Below, in pieces: positions 23,664 to 33,605 of a stretch of 51,195 nt of DNA. Below the pieces are notes generated by a model, which was not told the origin of the DNA, searched no databases, and worked only from the letters and a program-made list of their open reading frames with translations. Position 1 is the stretch's first letter; every line of letters starts with the position of its first letter. Source of the DNA: Candidatus Omnitrophota bacterium (lineage in GTDB: Bacteria > Omnitrophota > Gorgyraeia > JAFGGP01). A program made the translations under genes and the position numbers. Location of the stretch: NCBI GenBank assembly GCA_016930485.1, contig JAFGGP010000011.1, forward strand, positions 1-51,195, read 5' to 3'.

Positions 23664-24656
23664 ATGGCAAAGATATATTATGAAAAGGACGCGGATCTTT
23701 CAGTCTTGAAAGGCAAGAAAATAGCCATTATTGGATACGGCATTCAGGGCCGTGCCCACGCCCTTAACCTGAAAGACAGCGGTTGTGATGTGGTTATCGC
23801 CGAACGCGGGGGAACGCCCAATTTTGAGATTGCCACAAAAGACGGCTTTAAGCCCGTGAGCGCCAAAGAGGCCAGCGGCATATGCGATGTTATTATGATT
23901 CTCACACAGGATAATGTGCAGCCGGTTGTCTATCACGATGAAATCGCACCGGCGATGAAAAAGGGCGCCGCATTAGGATTTGCCCACGGTTTTAACATCC
24001 GCTTCAACCAGATTGTGCCCCCGAAGGAGATCGACGTTTTTATGGTGGCGCCGAAGGGCCCTGGCTCACTGGTGCGTCAGACGTATGAAGAGGGCAAAGG
24101 GACCCCGTGTCTCGTTGCCATCCACCAGGACTATACGGGTAAGGCCCTGGCAGTTGCCCTGGCATATGCCAAGGGTATCGGCGGTGCGCGGGCAGGCGTC
24201 CTTGAGACAACCTTTAAAGAGGAGACGGAGACCGATCTTTTCGGGGAGCAGGCGGTGCTCTGCGGGGGTGTCAGCGAACTCGTGAAGGCGGGATTCGAGA
24301 CGCTTGTCAATGCCGGCTACCAGCCGGAGGTGGCGTATTTTGAGTGCCTCCATGAATTAAAACTGATCACCGATATGATTTATGCGACGGGCATTCAGGG
24401 AATGCGCCGCCGCGTGTCCGATACGGCAAAGTACGGGGATCTTACCCGCGGTCAACGAATTATCGATGAACACGTCAAGAAAGAAATGGCAAAGATTCTC
24501 AAGGAGATCCAGTCAGGGGCGTTTGCCGATGAATGGATAGACGAAAACAAGAAAGGACGCCCCGTCTTCAATAAGCTTATGCAGCGCGATGAGAAACATC
24601 TCATCGAAGAAATAGGCAAAAAGCTCAGAGGGATGATGAGCTGGATAAAGGGGTGA
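23664..24656 (+). CDS. ilvC: Ketol-acid reductoisomerase, class I
   Basis: A 330-residue enzyme that isomerises and reduces acetolactate in branched-chain amino acid synthesis. The dinucleotide-binding motif [17 protein letters not shown] is near the N-terminus, followed by [17 protein letters not shown], and the Mg-binding block [17 protein letters not shown]. Length fits class I (short). The loop after the second beta strand reads AERGGTPN, unlike the common GLRPGS form, so the NADPH/NADH preference is not predictable by eye. GGGGAGG lies upstream. leuA follows after 6 bases. Confidence 0.95.
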   Translation: MAKIYYEKDADLSVLKGKKIAIIGYGIQGRAHALNLKDSGCDVVIAERGGTPNFEIATKDGFKPVSAKEASGICDVIMILTQDNVQPVVYHDEIAPAMKKGAALGFAHGFNIRFNQIVPPKEIDVFMVAPKGPGSLVRQTYEEGKGTPCLVAIHQDYTGKALAVALAYAKGIGGARAGVLETTFKEETETDLFGEQAVLCGGVSELVKAGFETLVNAGYQPEVAYFECLHELKLITDMIYATGIQGMRRRVSDTAKYGDLTRGQRIIDEHVKKEMAKILKEIQSGAFADEWIDENKKGRPVFNKLMQRDEKHLIEEIGKKLRGMMSWIKG

Positions 24657-24662
24657 TGCACT

Positions 24663-26216
24663 ATGGTAAAAAGAGGTACGGGCAAAAAAGAAAAGATCAT
24701 TATTTTTGATACCACGTTGCGGGATGGGGAGCAGTGTCCGGGCGCCAGTCTGGGCACCAAGGAAAAACTGGAGATTGCCAGACAGCTGGCGTTGCTGGGT
24801 GCTGACGTGATCGAGGCCGGTTTTCCGATCGCGTCTCCCGGTGACCTTGAGGCGGTGAAGCTGGTGGCCAGGAATGTAAAGGGGCCGGTCATCTGCGGCC
24901 TGGCCCGTTCCAACAAACCGGATATCGATGCGGCCCGCGAGGCCCTCAGGCTCGCCAGGCGGGGGCGCATCCACGTCTTTCTGGCAACCTCGAAGATACA
25001 CATGAAGTATAAGCTGCGCAAGGCGGAGGGTGAAATCCTGCGGCTTGCCAGGCAGTCGGTCAAATACGCCCGGCGCTTTACCGATGACGTTGAATTTTCT
25101 CCCGAAGATGCCTCGCGTTCGGAACGCGAGTTCCTCTTCAGGGTCCTTGAGGCGGTTATTCAGGCCGGCGCAAAGACGGTCAATATCCCCGATACGGTGG
25201 GGTATGCCATCCCGCGGCAGTTCGGCCAGCTTATCAGTCAGATCAGAGAGCGGGTTCCCAACATACATAAAGCGGTTATCAGCGTGCACTGCCACAATGA
25301 CCTCGGGCTGGGTGTATCTAATTCACTCGAGGCCGTATTGAATGGAGCACGTCAGGTCGAGTGTACTATGAACGGGCTTGGCGAGCGCGCCGGTAATGCG
25401 TCTCTCGAAGAAATCGTTATGACCATTAAGACCCGTAAGGACGTCTTTAAAGGGATGTATACCGGCATCAACACCAGACAGATCTGCAAGACCAGCCGTC
25501 TCGTCAGCAAACTCACCGGGATGATAGTGCAGCCCAACAAGGCGATTGTCGGACAGAACGCCTTCCGTCACGAGGCAGGCATCCATCAGCACGGCGTTCT
25601 CAGGAAAAGGACAACGTATGAAATTATGAGGCCCGAGGACGTCGGTTTTGGCGGTACGTCTCTGGTTCTGGGGAAACATTCGGGGCGGCACGCCCTGGAA
25701 GACCGGCTGCGGAAGCTGGGGTATGCGCTCTCAAAGGCAGAACTCGATAAGATCTTTCTGCGCTTCAAGGAGCTGGCCGACAAAAAGAAAGAGGTCTTTA
25801 ACGAGGATATAGCCGCTATTATCGAGGATGAAATATTGGTCGTCCCCGAGATATACTCCCTGGAGGCAGTGCATACCTCAAGCGGCACCAAGACCATTCC
25901 GACGGCTACGGTGCGCCTCCGCAAGGGCAACGAGATTTTTCAGGATGCGGCCTGCGGTGACGGACCGGTAGATGCGTGCTGCAAGACGATCGACCGCATC
26001 ACCGGTATCCAGTGTGAACTTCTGGAATACAGCCTAAAGGCAGTGACCGGCGGCAAAGACGCGTTAGGCGAAGTGAACGTACAGGTCCGCGCAAAAAACC
26101 GGGTAGTCACCGGACGGGGGGCAAGTACGGATATTATCCAGGCATCTGCCAAGGCGTATCTGAACGCGATTAATAAACTCTTATTCCGGAAGCCCCCAAA
26201 GGTGAAGGGAGAATAA
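24663..26216 (+). CDS. leuA: 2-isopropylmalate synthase
   Basis: A 517-residue enzyme that condenses ketoisovalerate with acetyl-CoA to commit carbon to leucine. It carries the [13 protein letters not shown] start motif, the [15 protein letters not shown] stretch, the metal site [16 protein letters not shown] and the [13 protein letters not shown] region. A C-terminal LeuA regulatory domain (about residues 385-510) is present, so feedback by leucine is expected. A nearby ATG at 24656 overlaps the ilvC stop but is not followed by the conserved frame; 24663 is used. The ilvC-leuA pairing is a common arrangement. Confidence 0.94.
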   Translation: MVKRGTGKKEKIIIFDTTLRDGEQCPGASLGTKEKLEIARQLALLGADVIEAGFPIASPGDLEAVKLVARNVKGPVICGLARSNKPDIDAAREALRLARRGRIHVFLATSKIHMKYKLRKAEGEILRLARQSVKYARRFTDDVEFSPEDASRSEREFLFRVLEAVIQAGAKTVNIPDTVGYAIPRQFGQLISQIRERVPNIHKAVISVHCHNDLGLGVSNSLEAVLNGARQVECTMNGLGERAGNASLEEIVMTIKTRKDVFKGMYTGINTRQICKTSRLVSKLTGMIVQPNKAIVGQNAFRHEAGIHQHGVLRKRTTYEIMRPEDVGFGGTSLVLGKHSGRHALEDRLRKLGYALSKAELDKIFLRFKELADKKKEVFNEDIAAIIEDEILVVPEIYSLEAVHTSSGTKTIPTATVRLRKGNEIFQDAACGDGPVDACCKTIDRITGIQCELLEYSLKAVTGGKDALGEVNVQVRAKNRVVTGRGASTDIIQASAKAYLNAINKLLFRKPPKVKGE

Positions 26217-26253
26217 CTAAGCGCTAAACGCTATCCGTTAGACGCTATCTGTT
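26216..26253. repeat. Heptad tract between leuA and aroE
   Basis: The whole spacer between the leuA stop and the aroE start divides into 7-nt units: TAACTAA, GCGCTAA, ACGCTAT, CCGTTAG, ACGCTAT, CTGTTAT. The ACGCTAT unit is repeated exactly. No ribosome-binding site can be recognised for aroE in it. Confidence 0.6.
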
Positions 26254-27129
26254 ATGAAACAAAAACCTATTAACGCGCATACCGGTATATACGGTATTAT
26301 CGGACATCCCGTACGGCACACCTTCTCGCCGTCTATGCACAATGGTGCCTTTCAGGCCTGCGGCGTTGATGCCCGTTATCTGGTGTTTGAGGTGTGTCCC
26401 GGCAGTCTGAAGCAGGCGGTGCACGGCTTGAGGGCGCTGGGCGTGAGCGGTTTCAATGTGACTATTCCCCATAAAGAGGCCATCATCGCCTGTCTTGACA
26501 GTCTTGACCGGGAGGCAGAGATTATCGGTGCGGTTAATACGGTAAAAAATATACGGGGTACCCTTAAGGGGTACAACACCGACGGCGAAGGTTTTGTGAC
26601 CGCACTGAGAAAATCGGGTGTTTCGCCTGGTGGAAAGCGCGTGGTCATGATCGGTGCCGGCGGCGCTGCCCGTGCGGTGAGCGTCTATCTTGCGCGGGGA
26701 GGGATAAAGACACTGACACTGGCGGATGCCGCAGATAGGCGTGCGCAATCGCTGGCAAAGGCCCTCAAAAAACATTTCCCCCGGACAGAGACAAGGGTGA
26801 CTGGAGCCAGCAAGGCAGCCCTCTCGCGGGAGGCGCGCCAGGCGGACATTCTCATTAATGCGACACCTGTCGGCATGAAAAAAAGCGATCCCCTTCTTGT
26901 TGATAAGACGGTGCTTAAGCCGTCACTGGTCGTCTGCGATCTTGTTTATAATCCGCCAGAGACACGGCTGTTGCGTGAGGCGAAACAAAGCGGATGCACC
27001 GTAATGAACGGGATAGGCATGCTCCTTTACCAGGGTGTGGCGGCATTTGAGATTTGGACAGGAGTTGTTGCACCGACAGGGGTTATGAAAAAGGCCCTTT
27101 TGAGCCAGGTCGAAAGGAAACACCGGTGA
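26254..27129 (+). CDS. aroE: Shikimate dehydrogenase
   Basis: A 291-residue NADP-dependent enzyme of the shikimate pathway that reduces 3-dehydroshikimate. Conserved parts are the substrate-binding SPSMHNGAF (near residue 27), SGFNVTIPHKE with the catalytic lysine, GAVNTV, YNTDGEGF, and the Rossmann motif GAGGAARAVSVYLA. The start codon directly abuts a repeat tract and no clear Shine-Dalgarno sequence is seen. The stop overlaps the GTG start of the prepilin peptidase gene. Confidence 0.94.
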   Translation: MKQKPINAHTGIYGIIGHPVRHTFSPSMHNGAFQACGVDARYLVFEVCPGSLKQAVHGLRALGVSGFNVTIPHKEAIIACLDSLDREAEIIGAVNTVKNIRGTLKGYNTDGEGFVTALRKSGVSPGGKRVVMIGAGGAARAVSVYLARGGIKTLTLADAADRRAQSLAKALKKHFPRTETRVTGASKAALSREARQADILINATPVGMKKSDPLLVDKTVLKPSLVVCDLVYNPPETRLLREAKQSGCTVMNGIGMLLYQGVAAFEIWTGVVAPTGVMKKALLSQVERKHR

Positions 27130-27914
27130 CACCTCAGGCACTTTTCTTAAACTGTTTTATTTTTTTTCTGGGAGCCTGTTTCGGGAGTTTTTTAAATGTT
27201 TGCATCTACCGTCTTCCCCGGGAGTTGTCGCTTATTTTTCCTGGTTCTCACTGTCCTCGTTGCAGCGAGCCGATCCGGTGGTACGACAATATACCCTTTA
27301 TCAGTTTTTGCCTTTTGGGAGGGAGATGCCGGCATTGCCGCGGGCGCATCAGTTTCCGGTATTTTCTGGTAGAGCTCTTAAGCGCCCTTACCCTGCTGGG
27401 GCTGTTTTATCGGTTCCATGAGTCAGTACTATGGGTAGTCTATGCCCTGCTATTCTACTTATTGATTATTGTAAGCTTTATCGACCTCGAATTTCAGATT
27501 ATACCCGATGAAATCAGCATATCGGGGACGGTGGTAGGGATACTCCTGAGTGGTATATTTCCTTATATGCATCATCAGACAACGTCCCTTGCCGGGTTCC
27601 TGTCATCCATTACCGGCACCGTTACGGGTGGCCTCATGATTTATCTGATTGGTGTATTCGGGACGATGGTTTTTAAGAAAGAAAGTATGGGCGGCGGGGA
27701 CGTGAAGCTCCTGGCGATGATAGGGGCGTTTTTAGGGTTTAAATATGCAATACTAACTTTTTTTATAGCTCCCTTTTTTGGTTCGGTCATCGGGATTATT
27801 GCGAAATTAAAGTACAAACAGGATATTATTCCGTATGGACCGTTTCTTTCGTTGGGGGCGGTCATTTCACTTTTGTGGGGAGAGCAGATTCTCTTCCGAC
27901 TTTTTCATCCCTAG
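27126..27914 (+). CDS. pilD: Prepilin peptidase (type IV pilin leader peptidase)
   Basis: A 262-residue bifunctional aspartyl protease and N-methylase that processes type IV pilin or type II secretion pseudopilin precursors. The methylase region has the four cysteines C43, C46, C68 and C71 (two CxxC pairs), and the protease aspartates are D120 (SFIDLEF) and D192 (GGGDVKLL). Seven to eight membrane segments are visible. The GTG at 27126 has AAGGA 7 bases upstream and overlaps the aroE stop codon (GTGA). No pilin or assembly gene is near; the gene is embedded between aroE and aroC. Confidence 0.92.
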   Translation: MTPQALFLNCFIFFLGACFGSFLNVCIYRLPRELSLIFPGSHCPRCSEPIRWYDNIPFISFCLLGGRCRHCRGRISFRYFLVELLSALTLLGLFYRFHESVLWVVYALLFYLLIIVSFIDLEFQIIPDEISISGTVVGILLSGIFPYMHHQTTSLAGFLSSITGTVTGGLMIYLIGVFGTMVFKKESMGGGDVKLLAMIGAFLGFKYAILTFFIAPFFGSVIGIIAKLKYKQDIIPYGPFLSLGAVISLLWGEQILFRLFHP

Positions 27915-27943
27915 CTGTATACCTCTGAAAGGGGGGATTTGAT

Positions 27944-29068
27944 ATGTTGCGTTATCTGACAGCTGGTGAATCGCACGGGTCGTCTCTCGTCGGGATTCTT
28001 GAAGGAATGCCGGCAGGCATCGCTGTCAATACCGGGCTTATCGATAAGGAGCTGGCGCGGCGGCAGCAGGGTTACGGGCGCTCGGCACGCATGAAGATAG
28101 AATCGGATAAAGTCGCGATTCTTTCGGGGGTGCGCTCCGCAGTGACCACCGGGGGCCCTATCGCGCTACAGATTATCAACAAGGATAGCTCCATAGATAC
28201 GCTTCCCAAGGTGCAGTGTCCCCGGCCCGGTCATGCGGATTTATCCGGCGCGATCAAGTATCAGACCGGGGATGTGCGCAATATACTGGAACGGGCCTCT
28301 GCACGCGAAACCGCGATGCGCGTTGCGATCGGCGCGCTCTGCAAGAGTTTGCTTACGGTTTTTGAGATTAAGATCATCAGCCATGTTGTTTCGATAGGGG
28401 GCATTGAGGCCCACACGTGCAGTTTATCACCCGGTGAGATCACCGAACTTTCCGAAACTTCACCACTCAGGTGTGCCGACCGGGCTGCCGAAAAGTTGAT
28501 GATGGAAGAGATAGATAACATGAAGGAGGCAAAGGATACCCTCGGCGGCATCTTCGAGGTTATCACCAGCGGCGTGCCGGTCGGATTGGGGTCTCATGTG
28601 CAGTTTGACCGCAAACTTGATGCGCGCCTAGCCGCTGCTGTTATATCGATTCAGGCGATCAAGGCGGTTGAATTCGGTATGGGGTGCGAGGTGGCCAAGA
28701 AGACGGGGTCGCAGGTACACGATGAGATTTACTATAGTCAGGAAAAGGGGTTTTTCAGACAGACTAATCGTTCCGGCGGGATTGAGGGGGGTATCTCTAC
28801 GGGAGAAGATATCGTGCTTCGCGGCTACATGAAACCGATCGCCACCCTCGGTAAACCGCTTAAAAGCGTTCACATCGAGACCAAAGAAGGTGCGGAGGCG
28901 ACTATTGAACGATATGATATCTGTGCCGTTCCGGCGGCCGGTGTAGTTGCCGAGGCAGTCTGCGCCTTTGAGATTGCCAATGCCCTGTGTGAGAAGTTCG
29001 GCGCCGATAGCCTCCGGGAGATGAAGTCCAATTTTGACGGCTACCGTACTCTCGTTAGGGATTTTTAA
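27944..29068 (+). CDS. aroC: Chorismate synthase
   Basis: A 374-residue FMN-dependent lyase that makes chorismate from EPSP. Family signatures are the N-terminal TAGESHGSSLVGILEG, the GYGRSARM block and SDKVAILSGVRS, RPGHADLSGAIKY, the ASARETAMRVAIGA motif and the later NRSGGIEGGISTGED. Length fits the family. AAAGGGGGG upstream is the ribosome-binding site. The stop codon TAA shares its last base with the aroK start. Confidence 0.96.
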   Translation: MLRYLTAGESHGSSLVGILEGMPAGIAVNTGLIDKELARRQQGYGRSARMKIESDKVAILSGVRSAVTTGGPIALQIINKDSSIDTLPKVQCPRPGHADLSGAIKYQTGDVRNILERASARETAMRVAIGALCKSLLTVFEIKIISHVVSIGGIEAHTCSLSPGEITELSETSPLRCADRAAEKLMMEEIDNMKEAKDTLGGIFEVITSGVPVGLGSHVQFDRKLDARLAAAVISIQAIKAVEFGMGCEVAKKTGSQVHDEIYYSQEKGFFRQTNRSGGIEGGISTGEDIVLRGYMKPIATLGKPLKSVHIETKEGAEATIERYDICAVPAAGVVAEAVCAFEIANALCEKFGADSLREMKSNFDGYRTLVRDF

Positions 29069-29568
29069 TGAGGAATATTGTTCTGGCGGGATTCATGGGG
29101 ACCGGCAAGACCTGTGTCGGTAAGAAATTGGCCGGGAGGCTTGGGATAGAGTTTGTCGATTTAGACGATGTGATCGAGGCGCGGGAAGGCCGTCTGATTA
29201 CGCAGATTTTCGCCGAAAAGGGAGAGGCGTATTTCCGGGGTGTTGAGAAGGCCCTTGTCAGGGAGTTTTCGGAAAAGACCCCCTTTGTCATTGCAACGGG
29301 CGGCGGGGCGGTTGTTGATCAGGAAAATCTCCGGCTCTTAAAAAAGTCGGGTGTCGTCATCCTCCTCGAGGCGGATATCGAGACGATACTCGAAAGGACC
29401 CATGGCCAGACCCACAGGCCGCTTCTTATGGTGGCTGACCCGAAAGGGCGCATCAAGGAGCTTTTAGAGGCGCGGGCCCCGTTTTATAAAAAAGCGGATT
29501 ATGCTATCGATACCACCTCTTTGAATGTCGATGAGGTCGTCGAGAGGATACTTTCGCTTGTTTCATAG
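29068..29568 (+). CDS. aroK: Shikimate kinase
   Basis: A 166-residue kinase that phosphorylates shikimate. The P-loop is GFMGTGKTCVGKKLA near residues 7-21, the shikimate-binding DLDDVIE follows, and GGGAVVD and THGQTHRPLL (lid region) complete the pattern. It overlaps aroC by one base. With aroE and aroC it gives three of the seven shikimate-pathway steps in this window; aroA, aroB and aroQ/D are elsewhere. Confidence 0.95.
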   Translation: MRNIVLAGFMGTGKTCVGKKLAGRLGIEFVDLDDVIEAREGRLITQIFAEKGEAYFRGVEKALVREFSEKTPFVIATGGGAVVDQENLRLLKKSGVVILLEADIETILERTHGQTHRPLLMVADPKGRIKELLEARAPFYKKADYAIDTTSLNVDEVVERILSLVS

Positions 29569-29572
29569 CAAC

Positions 29573-30712
29573 ATGACACAACGCAGTCTATCTGATTCCG
29601 AGGCCCTGATCGGGCTCAATATGGTTCCGGGTATTGGTGCGCTCCGGCTGAAAAAATGCATTGAAGCGGGCATTCATCCGGCCGATATTTTTTCCGTGTC
29701 TGAAAAGGCCCTTTCTTCAATCGACGGCATCGGAGGGGAGATCGCGTCACACATAAGAGAGTTAAAGAAAAACGGTCTCCTCGAAAGGGAACTGGAGGCC
29801 ATAGCCTCTTCGGGGATTTGTGTCCTGACGCTCTTTGATGAGGCCTATCCTTTTTTACTGCGGCAGATACCCGACCCGCCGTGTGTGCTGTATGTGGCGG
29901 GTGATACAGGCGCCTTGGCCCAGGCGGGCGTTGCCGTCGTCGGGTCCCGGCGGGCGACTTTCTACGGCCTTGAACAGGCCAGCCGCATCGCTGCGCAGCT
30001 TGCCCGGCTGAGTATTGTGGTGGTATCGGGACTGGCCAGGGGTATTGACACTGCCTCTCATGAGGGGGCGCTGGGTGCAGGCGGCAGGACCGTTGCCGTA
30101 CTGGGAAGCGGGTTGAACAGGGTGTATCCTGATGAGAATAGGGGGCTTGCCCGGCGCATAGAGAGAGAGGGCGCCGTTATCTCGGAGTTGCCGCTCGACT
30201 ACGAGCCGCTCCCGTTTAACTTTCCCCGGCGCAATAGAATTATCAGCGGTCTCTCGAAGGCGGTGATAGTGGTGGAAGCATCCCGCAGGAGTGGGGCGCT
30301 TCTGACGGCCTCGTGTGCGCTGGATCAGGGGAGGGAGGTATTTGCCGTGCCGGGCCAGGTTACCTCGCCGAACTCCGAAGGCACCAATGCACTGATTAAG
30401 GAAGGGGCGAGGCTTTTTACCGATATCTCCGACATGCTATCCGAATTGGGCAGCGCCCTTTCGGTGGGCCCGGAACACAGCACAGAGGACACAGCGGGAC
30501 GGTCGCGTTCACAGAATGCCGTGCCTATCTCGCTCACGGATGAGGAGGACACGGTGTACAGGTTGCTGTCGTCCCGGCCGGCTGACTTCGATTCCCTGCT
30601 CCAACAGAGCGGGTTGTGTATGCGGGACCTGATGTACTTATTGCTGCAGCTTCAGGTAAAACATCTAATCAGAGAACTTCCAGGAAAACGGTTTGCGAGG
30701 GAGATTTTTTAG
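29573..30712 (+). CDS. dprA: DNA processing protein DprA
   Basis: A 379-residue protein that loads RecA on incoming single-stranded DNA during natural transformation. It has an N-terminal helix-hairpin-helix-like region (VPGIGALRLKK), the extended Rossmann domain with VGSR (123-126), SGLARGIDTASHEGAL and FPRRNRIISGLS, and a C-terminal winged-helix-like domain (about 315-379). The ATG at 29573 gives the conserved start; a longer frame reaches back into aroK. The close spacing with topA is a widespread pairing. Confidence 0.94.
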   Translation: MTQRSLSDSEALIGLNMVPGIGALRLKKCIEAGIHPADIFSVSEKALSSIDGIGGEIASHIRELKKNGLLERELEAIASSGICVLTLFDEAYPFLLRQIPDPPCVLYVAGDTGALAQAGVAVVGSRRATFYGLEQASRIAAQLARLSIVVVSGLARGIDTASHEGALGAGGRTVAVLGSGLNRVYPDENRGLARRIEREGAVISELPLDYEPLPFNFPRRNRIISGLSKAVIVVEASRRSGALLTASCALDQGREVFAVPGQVTSPNSEGTNALIKEGARLFTDISDMLSELGSALSVGPEHSTEDTAGRSRSQNAVPISLTDEEDTVYRLLSSRPADFDSLLQQSGLCMRDLMYLLLQLQVKHLIRELPGKRFAREIF

Positions 30713-30714
30713 CA

Positions 30715-32697
30715 ATGAAGAGATCTGTTGTCGTAGTCGAATCGCCGGCCAAGGCGCGCACTATTAATAAATTTCTCGGGAAAAATTACATTGTTAAGTC
30801 CTGCATGGGACATATCGTTGATTTGCCGCCGCATGAGATGGGGGTTGATGTCGATGATGACTTTAAGGCAAAATATCAGATTATCCCCGGTCGCAAAAAG
30901 CTGGTGAGTGAATTAAAGAAGGCGGTGAAGGAAGCAGAGAATCTCTATCTTGCCCAGGACCCTGACCGGGAAGGGGAGGCTATCAGTTGGCACGTATCAA
31001 ATCTGGTGGGCAAGGGGAAGGAGATATTCAGGGTCACTTTTCATGAAATTACCCGCAGCGCCATAGAGGCTGCTTTTAAGAAACCGGGGTCGATCGACAT
31101 TAAAAAGGTCAATGCCCAGCAGGCGCGGCGCATCCTGGACAGGCTGGTGGGCTATAACCTGAGCCCGCTTCTGTGGAGGAAGGTTGGCAGGGGGCTTTCG
31201 GCGGGCAGGGTTCAGTCCGTTGCCCTCAGGCTGATCGTAGAACGGGAAAGAGAGATCGAGGCCTTTGTCCCGGAGGAGTACTGGGAAATTGCCGCTGAGC
31301 TGGAGAAGAAAGCCAAGGTACCCGAAGGGGTTTCCGCCCGGTTCGTTGCCAAACTGGAGAAGAAGAATAACGAAAAGATCCGCATCCCGGACGAGCGCCA
31401 GGCCCATCAGATTATCGACGAACTCTCCAACGAGCAGTTCATCGTGGAGAAAATCGAGAATAAAAAGCGCACCAAAAACCCCGCCCCACCCTTCATTACC
31501 AGCACCCTGCAGCAGGAGGCATTTAATAAACTGCGGTTTCCTGCGGAGAAAACCATGCGCACGGCCCAGGCCCTCTATGAAGGGCTTGAGATAGGCGAGG
31601 AGGGAAGCGTCGGTTTGATTACCTACATGCGAACCGACTCGGTCAGGGTCTCTACTCAGGCGCAGAAGGACGCGCGCGACTATATTCTCGGGACATTCGG
31701 AAAAACCTATCTTCCGCCCTCTGCCCGCGCGTATCGCTCCCGTAAAGGAGCACAAGAGGCGCACGAGGCCATCAGGCCGACGGCCTCCCATCGGGAACCG
31801 GACAAGATTAAGCAGTATCTGACCTCCGATCAGTATAAGCTGTACAATTTAATATGGAAACGTTTTATTGCCTCACAGATGAAATCGGCCCTGTATAATG
31901 TGACTACTGTTGATATTAAGGCCGGCAACTATACGTTTCGGGCGGCAGGGTCGGTGTTGCTTTTTGACGGGTTTATGAGGCTCTATAGGACGGATGAGGC
32001 AGAAAACGGTTTAAGCATCCCGCCACTTTCCAAAAAAGAAGAACTGCAGCTTCTTAATTTGATTCCGTCCCAGCATTTCACCAAGCCTCCTGCGCGGTAT
32101 ACGGACGCCTCGTTAGTTAAGGCGCTCGAACAAAAGGGTATCGGCCGGCCCAGTACCTATGCGCCCATCATCCATACGATTGTCCAGCGCGACTACATCA
32201 GAAGACAAGGGGGCGTTTTAATACCCACCGAATTAGGCAAGGTTGTCATCGACCTTCTAATCGTACATTTTCCGAAGTTACTTAACGTCAAATTTACCGC
32301 TTCGCTGGAAGAACAACTGGATAAGATTGAAGAGGGTACGGAGGAATGGATACCCATGCTCCGTCATTTTTATTCTTCCTTTGAGGAAAATCTGCAAAAG
32401 GCGAATGTGGAGATGCAGAATATTAAGAAGGTGGCGGTCGAAACCGATGAGGTCTGCAGCGAGTGCGGCAGCCCCATGGTAATCAAGTGGTCGAGGAGAG
32501 GCCGCTTTCTAAGCTGTTCGGCTTTTCCCAAATGCAGATTCGCCAAACCCCTCACCACCGGGGTTAATTGCCCCCAGGACGCATGCGATGGCAAGTTAAT
32601 CGAACGACGGAATAGACGGGGTAAGATGTTTTACGGTTGCAGCAACTATCCGAAATGCACGTATATTGCCAATAAGTTGCCTCAAGAGTCTGCCTAA
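30715..32697 (+). CDS. topA: DNA topoisomerase I (type IA)
   Basis: A 660-residue topoisomerase that relaxes negative supercoils. The Toprim domain holds VVVESPAKARTINKFLG and the metal motif DPDREGE (82-88). The active-site tyrosine is Y304 in LITYMRTDSVR. Two C-terminal zinc ribbons follow, with CSECGSP...CSAFPKC and CPQDAC...CSNYPKC cysteine sets. It is shorter than E. coli TopA (865 residues) because it has fewer C-terminal repeats, which is common. It starts 2 bases after the dprA stop. The dprA-topA-xer order is well known in Firmicutes and others. Confidence 0.96.
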   Translation: MKRSVVVVESPAKARTINKFLGKNYIVKSCMGHIVDLPPHEMGVDVDDDFKAKYQIIPGRKKLVSELKKAVKEAENLYLAQDPDREGEAISWHVSNLVGKGKEIFRVTFHEITRSAIEAAFKKPGSIDIKKVNAQQARRILDRLVGYNLSPLLWRKVGRGLSAGRVQSVALRLIVEREREIEAFVPEEYWEIAAELEKKAKVPEGVSARFVAKLEKKNNEKIRIPDERQAHQIIDELSNEQFIVEKIENKKRTKNPAPPFITSTLQQEAFNKLRFPAEKTMRTAQALYEGLEIGEEGSVGLITYMRTDSVRVSTQAQKDARDYILGTFGKTYLPPSARAYRSRKGAQEAHEAIRPTASHREPDKIKQYLTSDQYKLYNLIWKRFIASQMKSALYNVTTVDIKAGNYTFRAAGSVLLFDGFMRLYRTDEAENGLSIPPLSKKEELQLLNLIPSQHFTKPPARYTDASLVKALEQKGIGRPSTYAPIIHTIVQRDYIRRQGGVLIPTELGKVVIDLLIVHFPKLLNVKFTASLEEQLDKIEEGTEEWIPMLRHFYSSFEENLQKANVEMQNIKKVAVETDEVCSECGSPMVIKWSRRGRFLSCSAFPKCRFAKPLTTGVNCPQDACDGKLIERRNRRGKMFYGCSNYPKCTYIANKLPQESA

Positions 32698-32714
32698 CCA
32701 TTGTCTTGTCTCTA

Positions 32715-33599
32715 ATGCTCATAGAACAATTTCAGCGGTACATAGATAGGTTCATCAGGTATCTTCAGGTCGAGAAGAACGCCTCGTCCCACACCGTCCT
32801 TAATTACGCGACAGACCTCACGAGTTTTCTGCAGTTTTTGGAGACCCTTCCTCAGGTAAAAGAGGTTGACGGGTTGATTCTCAGACGGTTTCTGGCGCAT
32901 CTGAAAGAACGCCAGTTTGCCAAGACGACAATCGCGCGCAAGCTGGCCGCCCTCAGGAGTTTCTTTAAATTTCTGTATGCCGAGGGTTTCATCAAAAAGA
33001 ATCCTGCTACGAGCGTATGGACACCGAAGCTCGATAAGAAACTCCCTGTTTTCTTAAATGTGTCCGAGGTGGAATCGCTGCTCACCTGCCCTGACATAAC
33101 TACCGAACAGGGGCTGCGGGACAGCGCGATTCTTGAAACCCTTTACAGCACGGGGGTACGGGTGGGGGAGCTGGTTGGTATTAATTATGAGGATGTTGAT
33201 TTTATCGGCGAGGTTATTAAGGTGCGAGGCAAGGGGCGCAAGGAGCGTCTTGTGCCGGTCGGCACCAAAGCAATACAGGCCATACGTCGATACGTTAAGA
33301 AAAGGGCCACCGCTGCCTCGCGGGAACCGCTGTTTGTCAACAGAGGCAATAAACGGCTTTCCGACAGACAGGTCAGGAGAGTCGTCGATAAGTATATTAA
33401 GATGGCGTCTGTACAGCATCATGTATCACCGCACACCCTTCGTCATTCATTCGCGACACACCTCCTTGACCGCGGCGCTGACCTGCGTTCTGTTCAGGAG
33501 CTCCTCGGCCATAAAAATCTTTCGACGACACAGATTTATACGCACGTCAGTGCGGAACGTCTTAAAAAGGTATATGAGAAGGCCCATCCACGGGCCTAA
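32715..33599 (+). CDS. xerC: Tyrosine recombinase of the XerC/XerD family
   Basis: A 294-residue site-specific recombinase with the SAM-like N-terminal domain (about 1-90) and the catalytic domain with R149, K173, H240, R243, H266 and the nucleophile Y275 (LGHKNLSTTQIYTHVS). Length and the position right after topA point to the chromosome-dimer resolution Xer protein, as in the topA-xerC order of Bacillus. XerD cannot be excluded from sequence alone. The ATG at 32715 is used; a TTG at 32706 is in frame. No strong ribosome-binding site is seen. Confidence 0.9.
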   Translation: MLIEQFQRYIDRFIRYLQVEKNASSHTVLNYATDLTSFLQFLETLPQVKEVDGLILRRFLAHLKERQFAKTTIARKLAALRSFFKFLYAEGFIKKNPATSVWTPKLDKKLPVFLNVSEVESLLTCPDITTEQGLRDSAILETLYSTGVRVGELVGINYEDVDFIGEVIKVRGKGRKERLVPVGTKAIQAIRRYVKKRATAASREPLFVNRGNKRLSDRQVRRVVDKYIKMASVQHHVSPHTLRHSFATHLLDRGADLRSVQELLGHKNLSTTQIYTHVSAERLKKVYEKAHPRA

Positions 33600-33605
33600 C
33601 GAATA

